Source of the DNA: Druceiella hillmani
Lineage: Eukaryota > Arthropoda > Insecta > Lepidoptera > Hepialidae
Assembly: GCA_039881145.1 (NCBI GenBank)
Contig: JAYKKI010000027.1
Coordinates: forward strand, 23,571,001 to 23,635,000
Direction of reading: 5' to 3'
DNA: 64,000 nucleotides
Made by a program: the position numbers and the translations under genes. How positions within the stretch are numbered: position 1 is the stretch's first letter; every line of letters begins with the position of its first letter. The notes beneath the pieces are model-generated. The model had not been told where the DNA came from. It saw nothing but the letters and a program-made list of their open reading frames with translations, and did no database searches. Of this stretch, positions 24,396 through 35,999 are shown piece by piece.

Positions 24396-24405
24396 TATAT
24401 ATACA
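24346..24405. repeat. (AT)n microsatellite
   Basis: About 60 bp of AT repeat. It creates the Ile-Tyr run of the minus-strand frame at 24225-24410. Confidence 0.97.
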
Positions 24406-26579
24406 TACATACAGACATAAATGTATTAAAAAAGTTATTATCTTAATTTTTTATTACATATTATTTGAAATCTATATGTGGTACCTACCTACATAATTAA
24501 TTTCATAAACTCTGATGCCGTGATAAACTGACGGACACACAAAAAATATATAAGGATTCCAACTTAGTAAACTAAGAACCATGTTCAATTGGTTAAATAA
24601 CAAATAAACAATAATTTTACAGAATTTTTCACCTATTGTCGAATCGTTTATTTTTATCTTTCTTGCAGGTACATGTTTCCCAAAAATGACTTTCAAAATG
24701 GAATAAGTAATATATTTTTCATATGTGAAAAAAATATGGAACTCCACTCTTTTTTACTGGAAAATTACATGTTGATTTTTTCCAGTTTGCAAATAGCAAG
24801 TTGAGAGGCTATAAAAATGTGTCCCCATATAGTTGTCATTTCCAGCTGCCTATGATATAGTGAAACATTACCATGGATAATGAAATATCATATAGATTTT
24901 ATCCAGATAATTTTTAGTCAGATTTTTTCAACGTATTTCAGTAAACAAACTTATTTTGGATAATCTTAAACACCCATAGTTATCATTTGTGCATATTAAT
25001 GCCATTTATATTTGTGCATATTAAAGTTTTAAGTGCGAATATAATAAAAACATCTTCTACGGCCATGTACATACTTGAATCAAAGATTTAATAATGACGT
25101 GAGAATATATGTACAAATATACATATATATATATATGAGTATGTGTATATATGTATATATGGTATACGCGTGAAGTAGTCGTACCTCAAATCGGTCCCTA
25201 TTAGTTTCAGCGACTGAATTATGTACATTTAAGCATTATCTGGTAGCCAATATTATCAGGTCATTAGCTCCCGATATTAAATAACATTATTAGTAGGAAA
25301 CTAAATTGTATTATTAGATCAGGCAGATACTAAGAGTTTTTAATTAATTGCTACAGTTCATCTATTGTATGGAAATAAATGTGATTATGAGAATGTTCTT
25401 AGCCAAATATTAAAATGTTTAACTGTCATTAAATAATAATTCGTGTATATTAAAATTTATCTCTGAAAAACCTTTTGTACATAAATAGAACTCGCACAAT
25501 AATTCAGTACGTATTTAGAAACTTATAAACATTTAAATATACATAGTATTTCTATTAATCTGTTAACAAATATAAATTTTTCACAACGCAACTAGATTGC
25601 CTACTTTATCTTTTACGGTATATAATAGGGTGATTATTTACAAAATGATGAGATGTAATTAAATTACAATTAAAAATATCTGAAGAAAATATTTTTTCAT
25701 TTCTTTAAACAAGCTCTTTGAAAAAAACACATATGCTAAACAATTAAGGCTTATTTAGTTCGTATTTAATTCATATATGAACATTTTTAAAAAAAGTTGA
25801 CTAGTGCAAACAAAATATGTGGGTTAACCACATGTATTACTATGAGAAATTTACTACGTCAGAGGATTTCTGAAAAAAGCAGCTGGAAAAGAACAATACA
25901 TTGCCCACTATGCCTTGGGCAAGCGTGAAATATGGTACATATTTCAATAAATATCACGTGTATAATTAGCGCCGTGATTTTCTTACAACTTTCATAATAT
26001 TAGGTTGAATTGTTTTGGAAATAAGGAAGGGGGAATACATTTTTTCCCATATTCTTTAGTATAATATTTAAAGACGTAATACTAAAATTTATGAAACAAA
26101 TTTTGAGATCCTTATGACTAGACCTTTTAAATGATATCTTACACTATATATAATAATTTTTAAAAAATCGTGTATTAATATGCCACCTTAAAATTTTCAA
26201 ACAAAGCTATCACGGGCGTGTTAACATGTTCTGTTACTATGCCAAATTCCAAGTTTCGGGAACAAGCGGTTTCTGATAAAAACGGTTGTGGCATATATAC
26301 GGTCATACAAGTGAGTGACATTATAAAGACTTGGCTTTTCCCTAAAAAGAACACAGAGAACTCTAAAAAGAACAGCAACATTTCTGAATACAAATTTGGA
26401 TAATAAATTGTCGATATAAATTCAATATTATTATAAATTATATGAAATCATGGTCAGTTAAAATAAAAGCAAATATTTACCTTTGCAGACTTGACAGATT
26501 ATATTTAATATTTACAATTTTTTATACGCTAGATAATCAATATATTCAGTCGTTAAATATAGGTCTGTCCCATACAACC
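24406..26579. other. AT-rich, no supported gene
   Basis: Includes an imperfect (AT)n/(GT) tract at 25119-25160 and a tandem pair of atttgtgcatatta at about 24986-25024. Paired frames on opposite strands at 26175-26403 and a 91-codon minus-strand frame at 24472-24747 carry no recognisable motif. Confidence 0.5.
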
Positions 26580-27295
26580 TCATCAAAATCGATCCCGTGC
26601 TGCTTGCCGTTGGATGGCTTCGGCGACCTTTATCACATCATTGGTCCAGCTAACGAGGGGTCATCATACTCTTCGTCTGTCGGTACATAGCTTTCGTGAA
26701 CCTTTCTTCTTTAGCTGTCATCAATTCTGCTCATTTAACAGTTAGCCCATTACCACTTCAGCTTACTAATTTAACGAACTATGTCGGTGACCTTAGTTCT
26801 CCTACACACCTCCTCATTAAGAATCGTATATCGTATATAAATTCCAAACATATCCATTTCAATAGCTCGATGAATAACTTAGAGTCTTTTTACGAAGTCG
26901 ATAACAAGTGGTCACACCTCACTTCCTTGTGCCATACCTAGTTGAAAACTTTCGTCTTCCGACAACGAAATATTTTAGACTGGAAGATATAGCGTAATTT
27001 CCCAAATACTGCGCAACCGATTGATTTCTTTCCTTAAGCTATATTTATTCCATTTGATATACCTAATAATCAGCAACATCAATAGAAGTCTTCACAGCAT
27101 TTACCACTTGCGTAAGGTTTTGATTAACATTGCAGTCTCAATAGTTGCAACATGGAGGTTAAACATAATCTTTGTCTTGTTCATGTCCAGTTTAAGATCT
27201 ATCTTTTGAGAAACCTTGGTGACAACCTTAACACAATGCTCAGGAATTTGCTGAAGTTCCTGAGCATTGTGTCAAGGTCGTGAGCGATTTCGACT
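26580..27295 (-). pseudogene. Degenerate non-LTR retrotransposon, reverse transcriptase C-terminal region
   Basis: Minus-strand reading gives the C-terminal part of an insect LINE reverse transcriptase in broken frames. KIDLKLDMNKTKIMFN (about 27215-27165) is the 'GL.(I/L)N..KTK.M.N' block. FGKLRYIFQSKIF...KTKVFN (about 27010-26950) is the 'FGKLR..F.S.I....K.KVF' block. Next comes RTKVTDIV (about 26810-26780), and then WTNDVIKVAEA (about 26650-26620), the 'RW.DDI.KVAG' block near the natural end. Stops and frame changes lie between them. The catalytic region is absent or past recognition, so this is a 5'-truncated dead copy. Plus-strand frames at 26442-27209 are antisense shadows. The clade (RTE-like or Jockey-like) cannot be decided. 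Confidence 0.75.
27225..27278. repeat. Inverted repeat inside the LINE remnant
   Basis: Arms 27225-27246 and 27257-27278 pair with one mismatch; the inner 16 bp, acacaatgctcaggaa / ttcctgagcattgtgt, are perfect. The loop is the 10 bases tttgctgaag. It appears to be a local inverted duplication of a reverse-transcriptase gene segment. Confidence 0.85.
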
Positions 27296-27889
27296 ACCAC
27301 CTATTAAGTACTGTATACACAGGTTTAAGAATTGATAAATATAAATAGTACACTGCGAACGATGCATCTTAAATTTTAAGCTAATAGAACAATAAATCAC
27401 TTTTATCCCAGTTAAGACTACTTTTAAGATATAAATATTTTTACTTAAAAAGAAAAACTCGCAGTATTAATCAAAAATTTACACGAACGAAACCACGAAA
27501 AAGAGCTAGTAATATTGAATAGCATTAGAACTGGAAGAGTATATGTGCAAATCTTTTAAATTTTCGTTTTGAGAATTATAAATAATACCATTTTATCATA
27601 CCTTTTATGCTAATTTTATATTATTTTCATGTAAATATATAAATATTTAAACACCTTTAAATACGTGTTTTTCTGTTTATAATTTTTCCTTAGAATCTGT
27701 TTTCATATAAATATCTAATATTATTATCATTATACAATAGTTGTTAAAAATTTATCTTTATCATAAGCTCTTGAAACAAAAATAACTGAAAAGAGAAAAT
27801 AATTCCATCATCATTATCAACAACCTGCCTCAGTTCAATGCCAAATATACACATCTCCAATGTGCGTGTAATTGAAGGTAATGCTTATA

Positions 27890-28110
27890 TTCGCCACGCT
27901 GGGTAGGCGGGCTGAAGATTACAGTGTAAAGCTTCTCGCACCAGTGGCGCTGTCACTAATTACTGATCTGTGGCATTTAGCTACATGATATCATTCCAGC
28001 CTCGCTCAGTGAGCTGCCGGGAATAACGAGCGATCGTCATCAAAGCCGAAGCCTTGTGATCAATGCAACACACCACGGTGTCAAAAATTATTTGTGCTGA
28101 ATAAATGAGT
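27890..28110. promoter_or_regulatory. GC-raised island with CTCF-like core
   Basis: About 220 bp of clearly higher GC, including gctgggtaggcgggctgaag, gcaccagtggcgctgtcac, gtgagctgccgggaataacg and gagcgatcgtcatcaaagcc. The agtggcgc word resembles the core of insect CTCF sites (AGGTGGCGC) but is imperfect. No open frame runs through. Candidate insulator or enhancer by inference. Confidence 0.3.
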
Positions 28111-28141
28111 AGATCGATAAAAAAATGTTATAAAATGAAAT

Positions 28142-28199
28142 AAATATGAAATGTGTCATTTATAATGAACTTTTATTATAAATGACACATTTCGTATTT
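28142..28199. repeat. Inverted repeat, 28-bp arms, 2-base loop
   Basis: Arms 28142-28169 and 28172-28199 are complementary except for two wobble-type pairs. The central 19 bp, gaaatgtgtcatttataat and its complement, are perfect. It sits between two GC islands and could form a cruciform or a short RNA hairpin. Confidence 0.85.
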
Positions 28200-28233
28200 C
28201 AATCAATAATTAAAATGGGACATATTTACACAC

Positions 28234-28536
28234 ATGCACTTAAAATCAATTTTAGCAAAGGTGCTGCAAGGACTCTCTCCCCACCCAGACAATCAGCACC
28301 TCAGACTACTAAACGCCGCTGATAATAATCCAAACCGAATTCAAATCGTAAAGTTCCAACACACTACATTTACCCAGCAAGTGAAGGCGGCGGTCGAGGT
28401 AATAACGCGAAAGGTCGCCCGTAAAACACACCAGCTCCTCGTGGGCTTTTACGCACATTTTTGGGCAATAAGCTTTGGAAATTCACGGATCAAAGCTATC
28501 TGCCGCGAACTTCCGATGGCTATAAAAATAAAATAA
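28234..28536 (+). CDS. 100-codon ATG frame in a GC-raised island, uncertain
   Basis: The frame starts at a real ATG and ends TAA. It reads as a soluble, basic, Gln/Ala/Val-containing protein with no membrane segment or signal peptide and no domain I recognise. The surrounding 28230-28650 block is one of the GC-raised islands, which lowers stop density and makes such a frame easier to get by chance. The same DNA contains cgtaaaa...ttttacg inverted words and a gatggctataaaaataaaat stretch (reverse complement contains GCCATC, a PHO-like word). A conserved regulatory element is therefore at least as likely as a gene. No upstream acceptor or downstream donor is obvious. Confidence 0.17.
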   Translation: MHLKSILAKVLQGLSPHPDNQHLRLLNAADNNPNRIQIVKFQHTTFTQQVKAAVEVITRKVARKTHQLLVGFYAHFWAISFGNSRIKAICRELPMAIKIK

Positions 28537-28650
28537 AACTAGATGTCGGTATCCGAAAGCTATTGAGATAATTTTAACAGACGTATGTTGGCTAGATGTG
28601 TCGGATGGGATGGAGGCGGAAGGATTATGTGTGCGAGTGAAAGTAATTTT

Positions 28651-29640
28651 CCAGTTTGTTGTAAGTCGAATTGATGTAAATAAATTGCCATCTTAATTTC
28701 GAAAATTTAATACAAAATAAAAAGAGTGAAAGAATTATTTATTTAAAAATGGTTTGTTATTTAATATAATAGGATTGAGTATATATTGAAATATTATTAT
28801 CTTAAATATTCTCTAACTCCAAAGACGTGAATAGATCTTGCTGATTTTATTTTTAGCTTACAGAAGATTCGATTTAATAAGTTTAATGTTTAAAATATCC
28901 GAGTTTTGATAGCGGCATCAACAATTAGTTCATAATTATTAGATAGTGTTATAAATATATACCAATAATTCAGGAACTACAAACCAATAACAACATAAAG
29001 GTAAAAATTATATTATTATTGTGATTTACTAAAACATAACTAAGTAAAAACTATTCAAAGGTAAAGACAAGAAAAAACCACAGGGAACGGAGTGAGATGA
29101 TATTTTAAAAAACACCTAATTATTCCTTCTTTATCGAATACTTAAGCAATTATATTAATTTTTTTTTATTACAAAGGTGTGATTTAAACTCAGTAATAAG
29201 AGATGTTTAAAATTTGAAACAAGATATTGTTCTCGTAGGGAAGGCTGAATCAGAAAACGGATAAGCGACCAGAAAAGACGAGATTTTTGTTCTGTATATT
29301 TGATCTTGTGATCTATATCAATTTTCAGAATAATATAGAAGAATCTTCCTGAGTATAAATTTAATAATTGTGTCAAGGTCATTTCTCTTTAGTGTACCCA
29401 ATTAGCTCTTTAGATTATGTTTTAATCTGCGTTACTTTAGATCCTTGTTTTATTAAAGTTCCGAGTTTTCAAGTTCAAGTGTGATTTAAAAAAAAACTTG
29501 TCAGGTCAATAAAACTTTATTCATTGAGATAACGGAAAAATATAAATTGCTCGTACCATACAGACGAATAATCAAAGTTTATTTAAAAGCAGTGTCCAAT
29601 AATACCACTATATTAATGCCTTTTATTTCTTAATTTCCAG
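28651..29640. other. AT-rich, no supported gene
   Basis: A 75-codon minus-strand frame (29155-29382) has no motif. The segment ends in a strong pyrimidine tract and AG (ttatttcttaatttccag, to 29640), discussed with the next feature. Confidence 0.5.
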
Positions 29641-29843
29641 AATTACTTATCCCTCGAAGTACGTCCGTTTTTGTGCGTCCGTCCGCAGTGACAATGATAT
29701 TAAGTTTGAGGCGCCTCTTATCATTGTTTTCCGGAAAATCGTGCAATCGCGTGGAAGCGCGCATGTTAGTACGCTTCAAGGGAAATCCATGTCGCGACCT
29801 TTTATTCCTAACGCACGTGGGAGATCTTTCTAACCCAGTGTAA
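29641..29843 (+). other. Exon-like block, copy A of three
   Basis: Starts directly after a very good splice-acceptor sequence. One frame is open from there to TAA at 29841-29843. From the ATG at 29694 it gives 49 residues, including KSCNRVEARMLVRFKGNPC. The conserved core (29731-29810) is GC-raised and matches copies B and C. Near the end the sequence cccagtgtaat holds only a weak donor (gtgtaa). A palindromic gtcgcgac lies where the other copies have gtcatgac. It may be a coding exon, a UTR or lncRNA exon, or a conserved noncoding element; the peptide is not recognised. Confidence 0.4.
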
Positions 29844-30207
29844 TTTTGTTTCGTATTTTATTTTATATTTTTATAATTAAATTGATTTTACACCTGCGCA
29901 TTTGGGTCATGTACACTTTGATGTCAACTCGTAAACATCTATTAAAGGGTTAGGGAAAATTTCGTTTTAACGGATTTGACTGTGGGGTCGGAGTCTATGT
30001 AAAATTTGTTGTCATATTTTCCGTCACAGCAATAAATGGTTTGTTTAAAAATATTACCTTTATGTTATTTTACTTTAAAGTAATTATAAAGGAGAATAGT
30101 AAAAGTAAAAATACTTGTGGAATAAGTGCAATATAATATTCGATATCCAATTAAATCTTGACTTTTCTTAATTAGTGTTTATGTTTTTGGGAATGTTCTC
30201 CGTGAAA

Positions 30208-30900
30208 TGAATAAAGTAATATCTATTTAAGTACTCTGAATTAAAAAGAAAACAAAATTAAATGGTAATATTTCTCATATGAAAAATAATTATAACAGGT
30301 AATCCCTCATAATTTGTTTTTAAATTTGGAAGAAAATCACAAATCACTTAGAAAGTAAAACATTATTTTCAATAAAGTTTTTAGTAATTTTACCTTATAG
30401 TTTAATTTCATAAATAAACTAGAACCTTGTGATCTATTAATACACTTGTGGGAGTAAAACTAATAGAAAATCCTAGTCAAATTTTTAAATAAAGTGATGA
30501 TAGTATGTCCAAGATGATATGAGTAAAATCAGTTAAGTACAAGATCAGTTCGTAAATAAAGTAATTTCTACTTCAGTACACTGAATGAACATGAAACAAG
30601 TTTTAAATTAAAATATTTCTCATCTAAAAAATAATGAGGGGTAATCCTTCAAAAGTTTGTTTAAATTTGTAAAAAATCACGTAGAAATATTATGTATCGA
30701 AAAATTGTGAATATTCCGTCTTTACATACCATTGTCATGACTTAGAAAGTAAAACACTATTTTCAATAAAGTTTTAGCAATTTCAGCTTATAGTTTGATT
30801 TCATATATAAACTAAAACCATGTCACCTATATGAAAAATACTTATGGGAGCAAAGTTACGGAAAAATCCTAGTCAAATTTGTATGTAAAATAGGGATAAC
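30208..30900 (+). repeat. Diverged tandem duplication, about 310-350 bp units
   Basis: Unit 1 (about 30208-30515) and unit 2 (about 30553-30900) share, in order, aataaagtaat, tatttctcat, gggtaatcc-type, tttgtttaaatttg, cttagaaagtaaaaca, ttttcaataaagttttag, cttatagttt.atttcata and aaatcctagtcaaattt. Unit 2 has an extra ~50-bp segment (about 30690-30735). The units lie between exon-like copies A and B. Confidence 0.8.
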
Positions 30901-32888
30901 ATGTGAAAGATTATCATCTTGTCAAAATCTCGTAAAGTTACTTATAATACTTGTTTGCAAAGTAAATACGATAGAATGAGCAGCTAAATATTTTGGTTAG
31001 GGATTCTACAGCAATTTGAAAATATCATTAAATAAATTGAAAATATCGGCACTTGTCATTTCTTTTACAATCCTCAGTGCAAAAATCAAATCAGAAGAGA
31101 ATAATTTAAATTTGATAGGATGAAATTTTTCAAAATTGATCTATATTTAATTGAATTAAGACGTAAATTAAATCTAATTTTAAATAGTTACAAGGGCCTC
31201 TCCTGGTTTATTTTGTAAAAAATTAAGATAACCATTTTCTTAATAATAATTATATTTAATTTACAAATAATTTTATATATTTTTCCACCTTAATTACCTA
31301 TCACTAGTATATCAAAGAGAACATAAATTGTCAAGAAAATTAGGAAAACACAAAAAAGTGAAATAAGTAATCATTTTGAATAAAAGAAGGGTTCAAATTT
31401 GATATTTGAAGTAAGATAATTTATTAGTATTAAAAGTACTTTGTACACATTTTTTACTAAATTAATCACAGCCAACTTTTGTAACTGTTAATATGTTATT
31501 TTTATAAGTATTCTTGGATTAAAAGAGAGAGGAAACATGTAAACGGCTACTGACTTTCCAAAATGAAATAAGGTAGAACCTTGAAATTCGCATATAATTG
31601 GTTATTCCTTGGGGCCACACTTTAAATAACTTTTTATGTTTCAAGACATATCCATAATATATAAGAGAAGGCTGAAAAAAAAACTTATATATCGAATACA
31701 TTAAAAAGATCTCTAAGGAACACCGTCAAATTTGGTATTTTTTTTTAAGTATAATTACTAGGTTAAATGTAATTATAATTATTGTAGAGGTTTTATTGAA
31801 AATATATAATTGAAATTAGTACCAGGAATTTATTGTTACCATTTTTCTACAATTAAAATGAATTTTCAGGAAAAAATAAAAAAATTTCCACAGAAACAGG
31901 TTCATTGAAAGTTCTCAGTTGATTTTTGCATTCTTCACTGATATTTATAACTATTACGAACAATCTTTAGCATTATGTATTTTGGAAAATTTAATTTAAC
32001 TTACTCTATCTTAAAGTCTGTAAACATATTTTTTGTATAAACTAGCTGCCCGCTTTTCTAGCTGGAAAATTTGTGCAGTTACAATCAGTTAGAAGTCGTA
32101 GAATATGTCAGTATTTCCTCATAGATTGTTGGAAACGAATTACAATTGCCACTGACACTTGTTCACTTTCGTGGAATTGAGGCCCTCCCGCTGGGGCTTT
32201 TGGGACAATAAGTTAATTTTGCGAAATTTTCATAGCTCTAAGTAAACAATAATAAAATATTGAAATTTTACTAATTATTTTTTTATTAAAATACAAAAAT
32301 AAATGAAGTTAAACTTCAAACGTGTTCGTATGACGAAAACTTGGTCTAGATTAAATTAATAAACACTGCCCTGCATATTTTTGTAACTAAATTTTGCAGC
32401 CTGATGGCGTCGGCCGATGACGACACAATGTTAATAAATATCTAAAACATGCTTTGTTTAATACTACATAAATAGCAATATGTTAATATATGTACCATTA
32501 ATAGTTTCGAAGTTATTATTATGCTTATAACCAACGTTTCTTTTAAGTCACTAATTATGTTGGTTTCGAAACCTAAGACATGTTCTAGGTTAAAAATCGA
32601 TTAAAAATAATTTGGTGGTGAATTATGAAAGTATGAACTTAATGGTTGCTTCTAAAATAAATAAAAATTACCTCTAAATAATGAAGGAGGAGGTAATAAT
32701 TTCTATTTAAGATTTGTCCAGTAGTTTTTTGCATGACGCACTCACAAATTAATAATTGTGCTATATGGCAATTCCATTCTTGAATCAAAGAAAAGCGATA
32801 AGTAATTATAAATATGATGGAACTTGAATATTTAAAATAAAACTTAATATTATGTTATATTAATTTCAATCCTTCATTTCTTTCTTTC
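30901..32888. other. AT-rich, no supported gene
   Basis: A possible family D trace is at about 31555-31605 (aataaggtagaaccttgaaa). The segment ends in a pyrimidine tract with a damaged acceptor (ttctttccg rather than ..cag) before copy B. Confidence 0.45.
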
Positions 32889-32890
32889 CG

Positions 32891-33077
32891 GAAACTCTCG
32901 TGGCATATGTCAGTTGAGCTGTTTATATCCATAGTGATATTAATTATAAGGTGCCTCTTATCATTATTTTTCGGAAAATCGTGTAATCGAATGGAAACGC
33001 GCACGTTAGTACGCTTCAAAGGAAAACCATGTCATGACCTTTTACTCGTGACGCGTGTACGGAGTCTTTGTATGTGA
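32891..33077 (+). other. Exon-like block, copy B of three
   Basis: Aligns with copy A at a constant offset of 3240 bases across 29691-29810 without gaps. The same frame is open from the pyrimidine tract to TGA at 33075-33077. The peptide KSCNRMETRTLVRFKGKPC parallels copy A. The ATG of copy A is GTG here, and the acceptor AG is lost (ccg). A good donor-like word, gtatgt, starts at 33070. The core keeps atgtcatgacct (33029-33040), which reads AGGTCATGACAT on minus, a nuclear-receptor half-site arrangement. Confidence 0.4.
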
Positions 33078-34646
33078 ACGTGATTTTGTCTCTTGTTTTA
33101 TTTTATTTTTCTGAAAATAAATTGATCTTGTGTTTACTTTTACAGCAGACGTAGCATGTTGGGTCATGGAAATTTTAGTATAGTTTGGAATAATGGATTT
33201 AAAAGGTTAGAATGGTTTGTGGGAAAACAGCAAGTGGTAAAGCAGCAAGAGAAAGCATTTTTCAATTTAATTTTGTTACAATAATTATATAATAATTAAA
33301 GATGTTTATATCCTACAGTAATTAATTATAATCGACTTGGTTATAATCACTTTGTATTTACTTTCAACTAAATCCAATTTCTCCTATAAAAGTTCAATAA
33401 TATTGAAAAAAAAACTAAAATCTGAATATCAAAAAGAATAAAATCAAATTACCATCTTTTGACTTGCCACTACCTGGTATATAATAAATCTTCAGTATAA
33501 AATCTGATGGATTAAATTAACAAAAATTACGATATATGCGTTAAAATTCTACATACCTTGGCGTTAAAATTCTACATTCACTATATATTAATTTTTTATC
33601 ACCAGTTATTAATTGTTGTGGTTAATCGAAGTTATATTTTAATATAAATAATTGTTGACAAACATTAGTTCATAAAGAACACGAATGCGTGCCAAATGAC
33701 ATCCATTTTTTTTACATAATTTATTTGAAACGTAAAACGTCTTTAACAGAGTGCACTACGGTTCACAAAATATTTTTCAAGTTTTTTTAACCTTTCTAAA
33801 AAATCCTTAATTTAGGGCTTATAACTTAGATGACTAGATATCTTGAAATGGTAAGATTCAAAAATTTCATAAGGAATATAACGTATCGCAGCAAATTATT
33901 TTTGTATTAGCGTCGTGTTTAAAATGGAAATTTCTTATAGTTATTTAATGAAACCTGTAGAATATGAATACAAGTATGATTACACCATTGCCGTCCCGTG
34001 CATACTTAAGTGCATGTAAAAATTTAAAGTAAATTAAGAATATAAAATGACTTTATTTAACTGTGGTATTATATTGTCCAGCATGTATTTTACACGGTGA
34101 ATTTCTCAAAACTTTAAGACCCAGGAGAACTATACTAGTTTTTCTGTGATCGTCTAGTCAAGCCTACTCGTTTTTGTTCACGAAACTCTCGGAAAAAATG
34201 GAGGAAGATATCATTTTTTGTACATTTTGGTGTAAATCTCTAAGGGAAAATTCCGAAAAACATACTTTTTTTAATTATTCCGTTTCAAAGATATCCCGCG
34301 CAATATACAGAACTAAAAAGATCTAATATTTAATTTACTCCCTCTAAAATTAATATATGAGTATTTAAGAGTTTTATCTACTGCAAAATATGCGTATTAA
34401 TATAATCTATTAATACATGTATCTAAATTTGTAAAATTATTCAACTCAAAACTGATCGAAAACCACAATTTATTGTGAAATCTTTTCGCCAATAATGAAA
34501 TTATATTAGTAGACACTCATCACTACTACCACTAGATAATTAAAAAAAAGACTTAAATACAATAGCTATGCAAAATGTTTCGGCAACATCACTCATTGAT
34601 AATATTAGACTTATATATTTTATCAATTAACAATGCTTATTCCTAT
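33078..34646. other. AT-rich, no supported gene
   Basis: Homology to copy A continues about 80 bp past the block. A 17-bp direct repeat, gcgttaaaattctacat, occurs twice at about 33538-33578. No notable frames. Confidence 0.5.
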
Positions 34647-34790
34647 ATTCTTAGGATTCCATGCGTCGAAAGGAGAAACAGGGACCTTATAATTTGATTA
34701 ATTTATCTCTATGTCTCAGTCAGTCTTAGTCTTTTTTTTTTTGAAGAAGAAAGAAACTTGAAATTTCTGGCAAATATAAATCATATTATT
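34647..34790 (+). repeat. Dispersed family D-like repeat, 5' part
   Basis: Reads ttaggattccatgcgtcgaa, ggagaaacagggacc, ttataatttgattaattt, then ctatgtctcagtcagtc and aacttgaaatttctg. This is the same block order as the 5' half of family D (accession word, ttata-gat, gtccgtctgtc, ttgaaat). Confidence 0.5.
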
Positions 34791-35804
34791 ATGCATATAT
34801 TTAAATAGTAATTACTCAAAGATATTTGTAAAATATTTTATAAAAGTATACAACGTTATTCTTAAAATGAAAATTAATTTCGTGGGTAGTTTCATGTAGA
34901 CGAACCTGTTGTAAGTACTCGCATTCCAAAGTACTTTTTTTCAGGATTATTTATAAGATAGATTTGTATATACTCCTGAAAATATTTCCAAAAACACTTG
35001 ATGTCCATTCCAATCTCCGAAACTGTTAAAATAAAAATGATGCAAAACAGCGTTACTGCAAAATAACAGCTATAATTTTAAACCTAATCGTTTCTAAAAA
35101 ATTCACCATGATTTTACACCTGCGAAAGATGTAACAATTAATGAATCATTTTGCAAAAAATATAATATTTTTATATAGTTCAATATAAACACCAGGTACC
35201 CTTATATATTTTTAATTTATGTATTTCTTCCTGTGTAACATTTAAAGTATCTACTCTTTTGTGGATCAATTAGGCATTAATTAATTATAGTATGTTACGT
35301 TGTATAAAATTACCACTACTATTTTGTGTGTATCAATGATAATGTGATTAAAATTACTTTTAGATAAATTTTTGAAGATTCAATAAAATATAGCAAAAAT
35401 ATGGCTATATTTTTGTAAATGTATATAGTTTATACTATTTTGTAATAAATATTTTATGCAGCAAAAGATTATGCAATGTTTCAAATGAGCAATTAATTAA
35501 CTGTTAGTTCTCGTAAATTTAATTTAAATTAACCGATCTCTCCTACTTCTCAATTAATTTTATAACATTTAACACGACACTGACCCTTCACTTAGTATAA
35601 GACATTGGATTGTAATGCCGCTAATTATATATACTTTCTAGTTGAAGATCTACTAAAGTGGCAACAGACGAGTTAGTGAAGAGCAGCAAGTTGTAATAAA
35701 TTGAACGATTGTGGTGATATTTATTAACAATATTGATCCAGCCATGCTTTGGTAGTAATTACTTTCTAACGTTTCTGTATTTCTACATAAGTTTGCTTTT
35801 CCAG

Positions 35805-35985
35805 ATATCTGCACCAGTTAACAGTGTTGTTGATTTTACCTCTGTGGTATTTTACCTGTGTGTGTCATTGTTTTTTGCAGAAAATCGAGTAATTGAGTGA
35901 AAACGTACACATTATCCCACTTCAAAGGAAACTCGTGTCATGACCTTTTGCTCGTTACTCGTGTAACAGATTTCTCTACCCAAGT
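35805..35985 (+). other. Exon-like block, copy C of three (decayed)
   Basis: Follows an acceptor-like sequence (gtttgcttttccag, to 35804) and ends at a good donor-like sequence (cccaa|gtaagat, GT at 35984). The core gaaaatcgagtaattg ... cacttcaaaggaaactcg ... gtgtcatgacct (35935-35946) aligns with copies A and B about 2.9 kb after B. The frame open in A and B has a TGA here. It keeps splice-like borders and the gtcatgac word although the reading frame is broken, which favours a noncoding role. Confidence 0.35.
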
Positions 35986-35999
35986 AAGATTATATCTTG

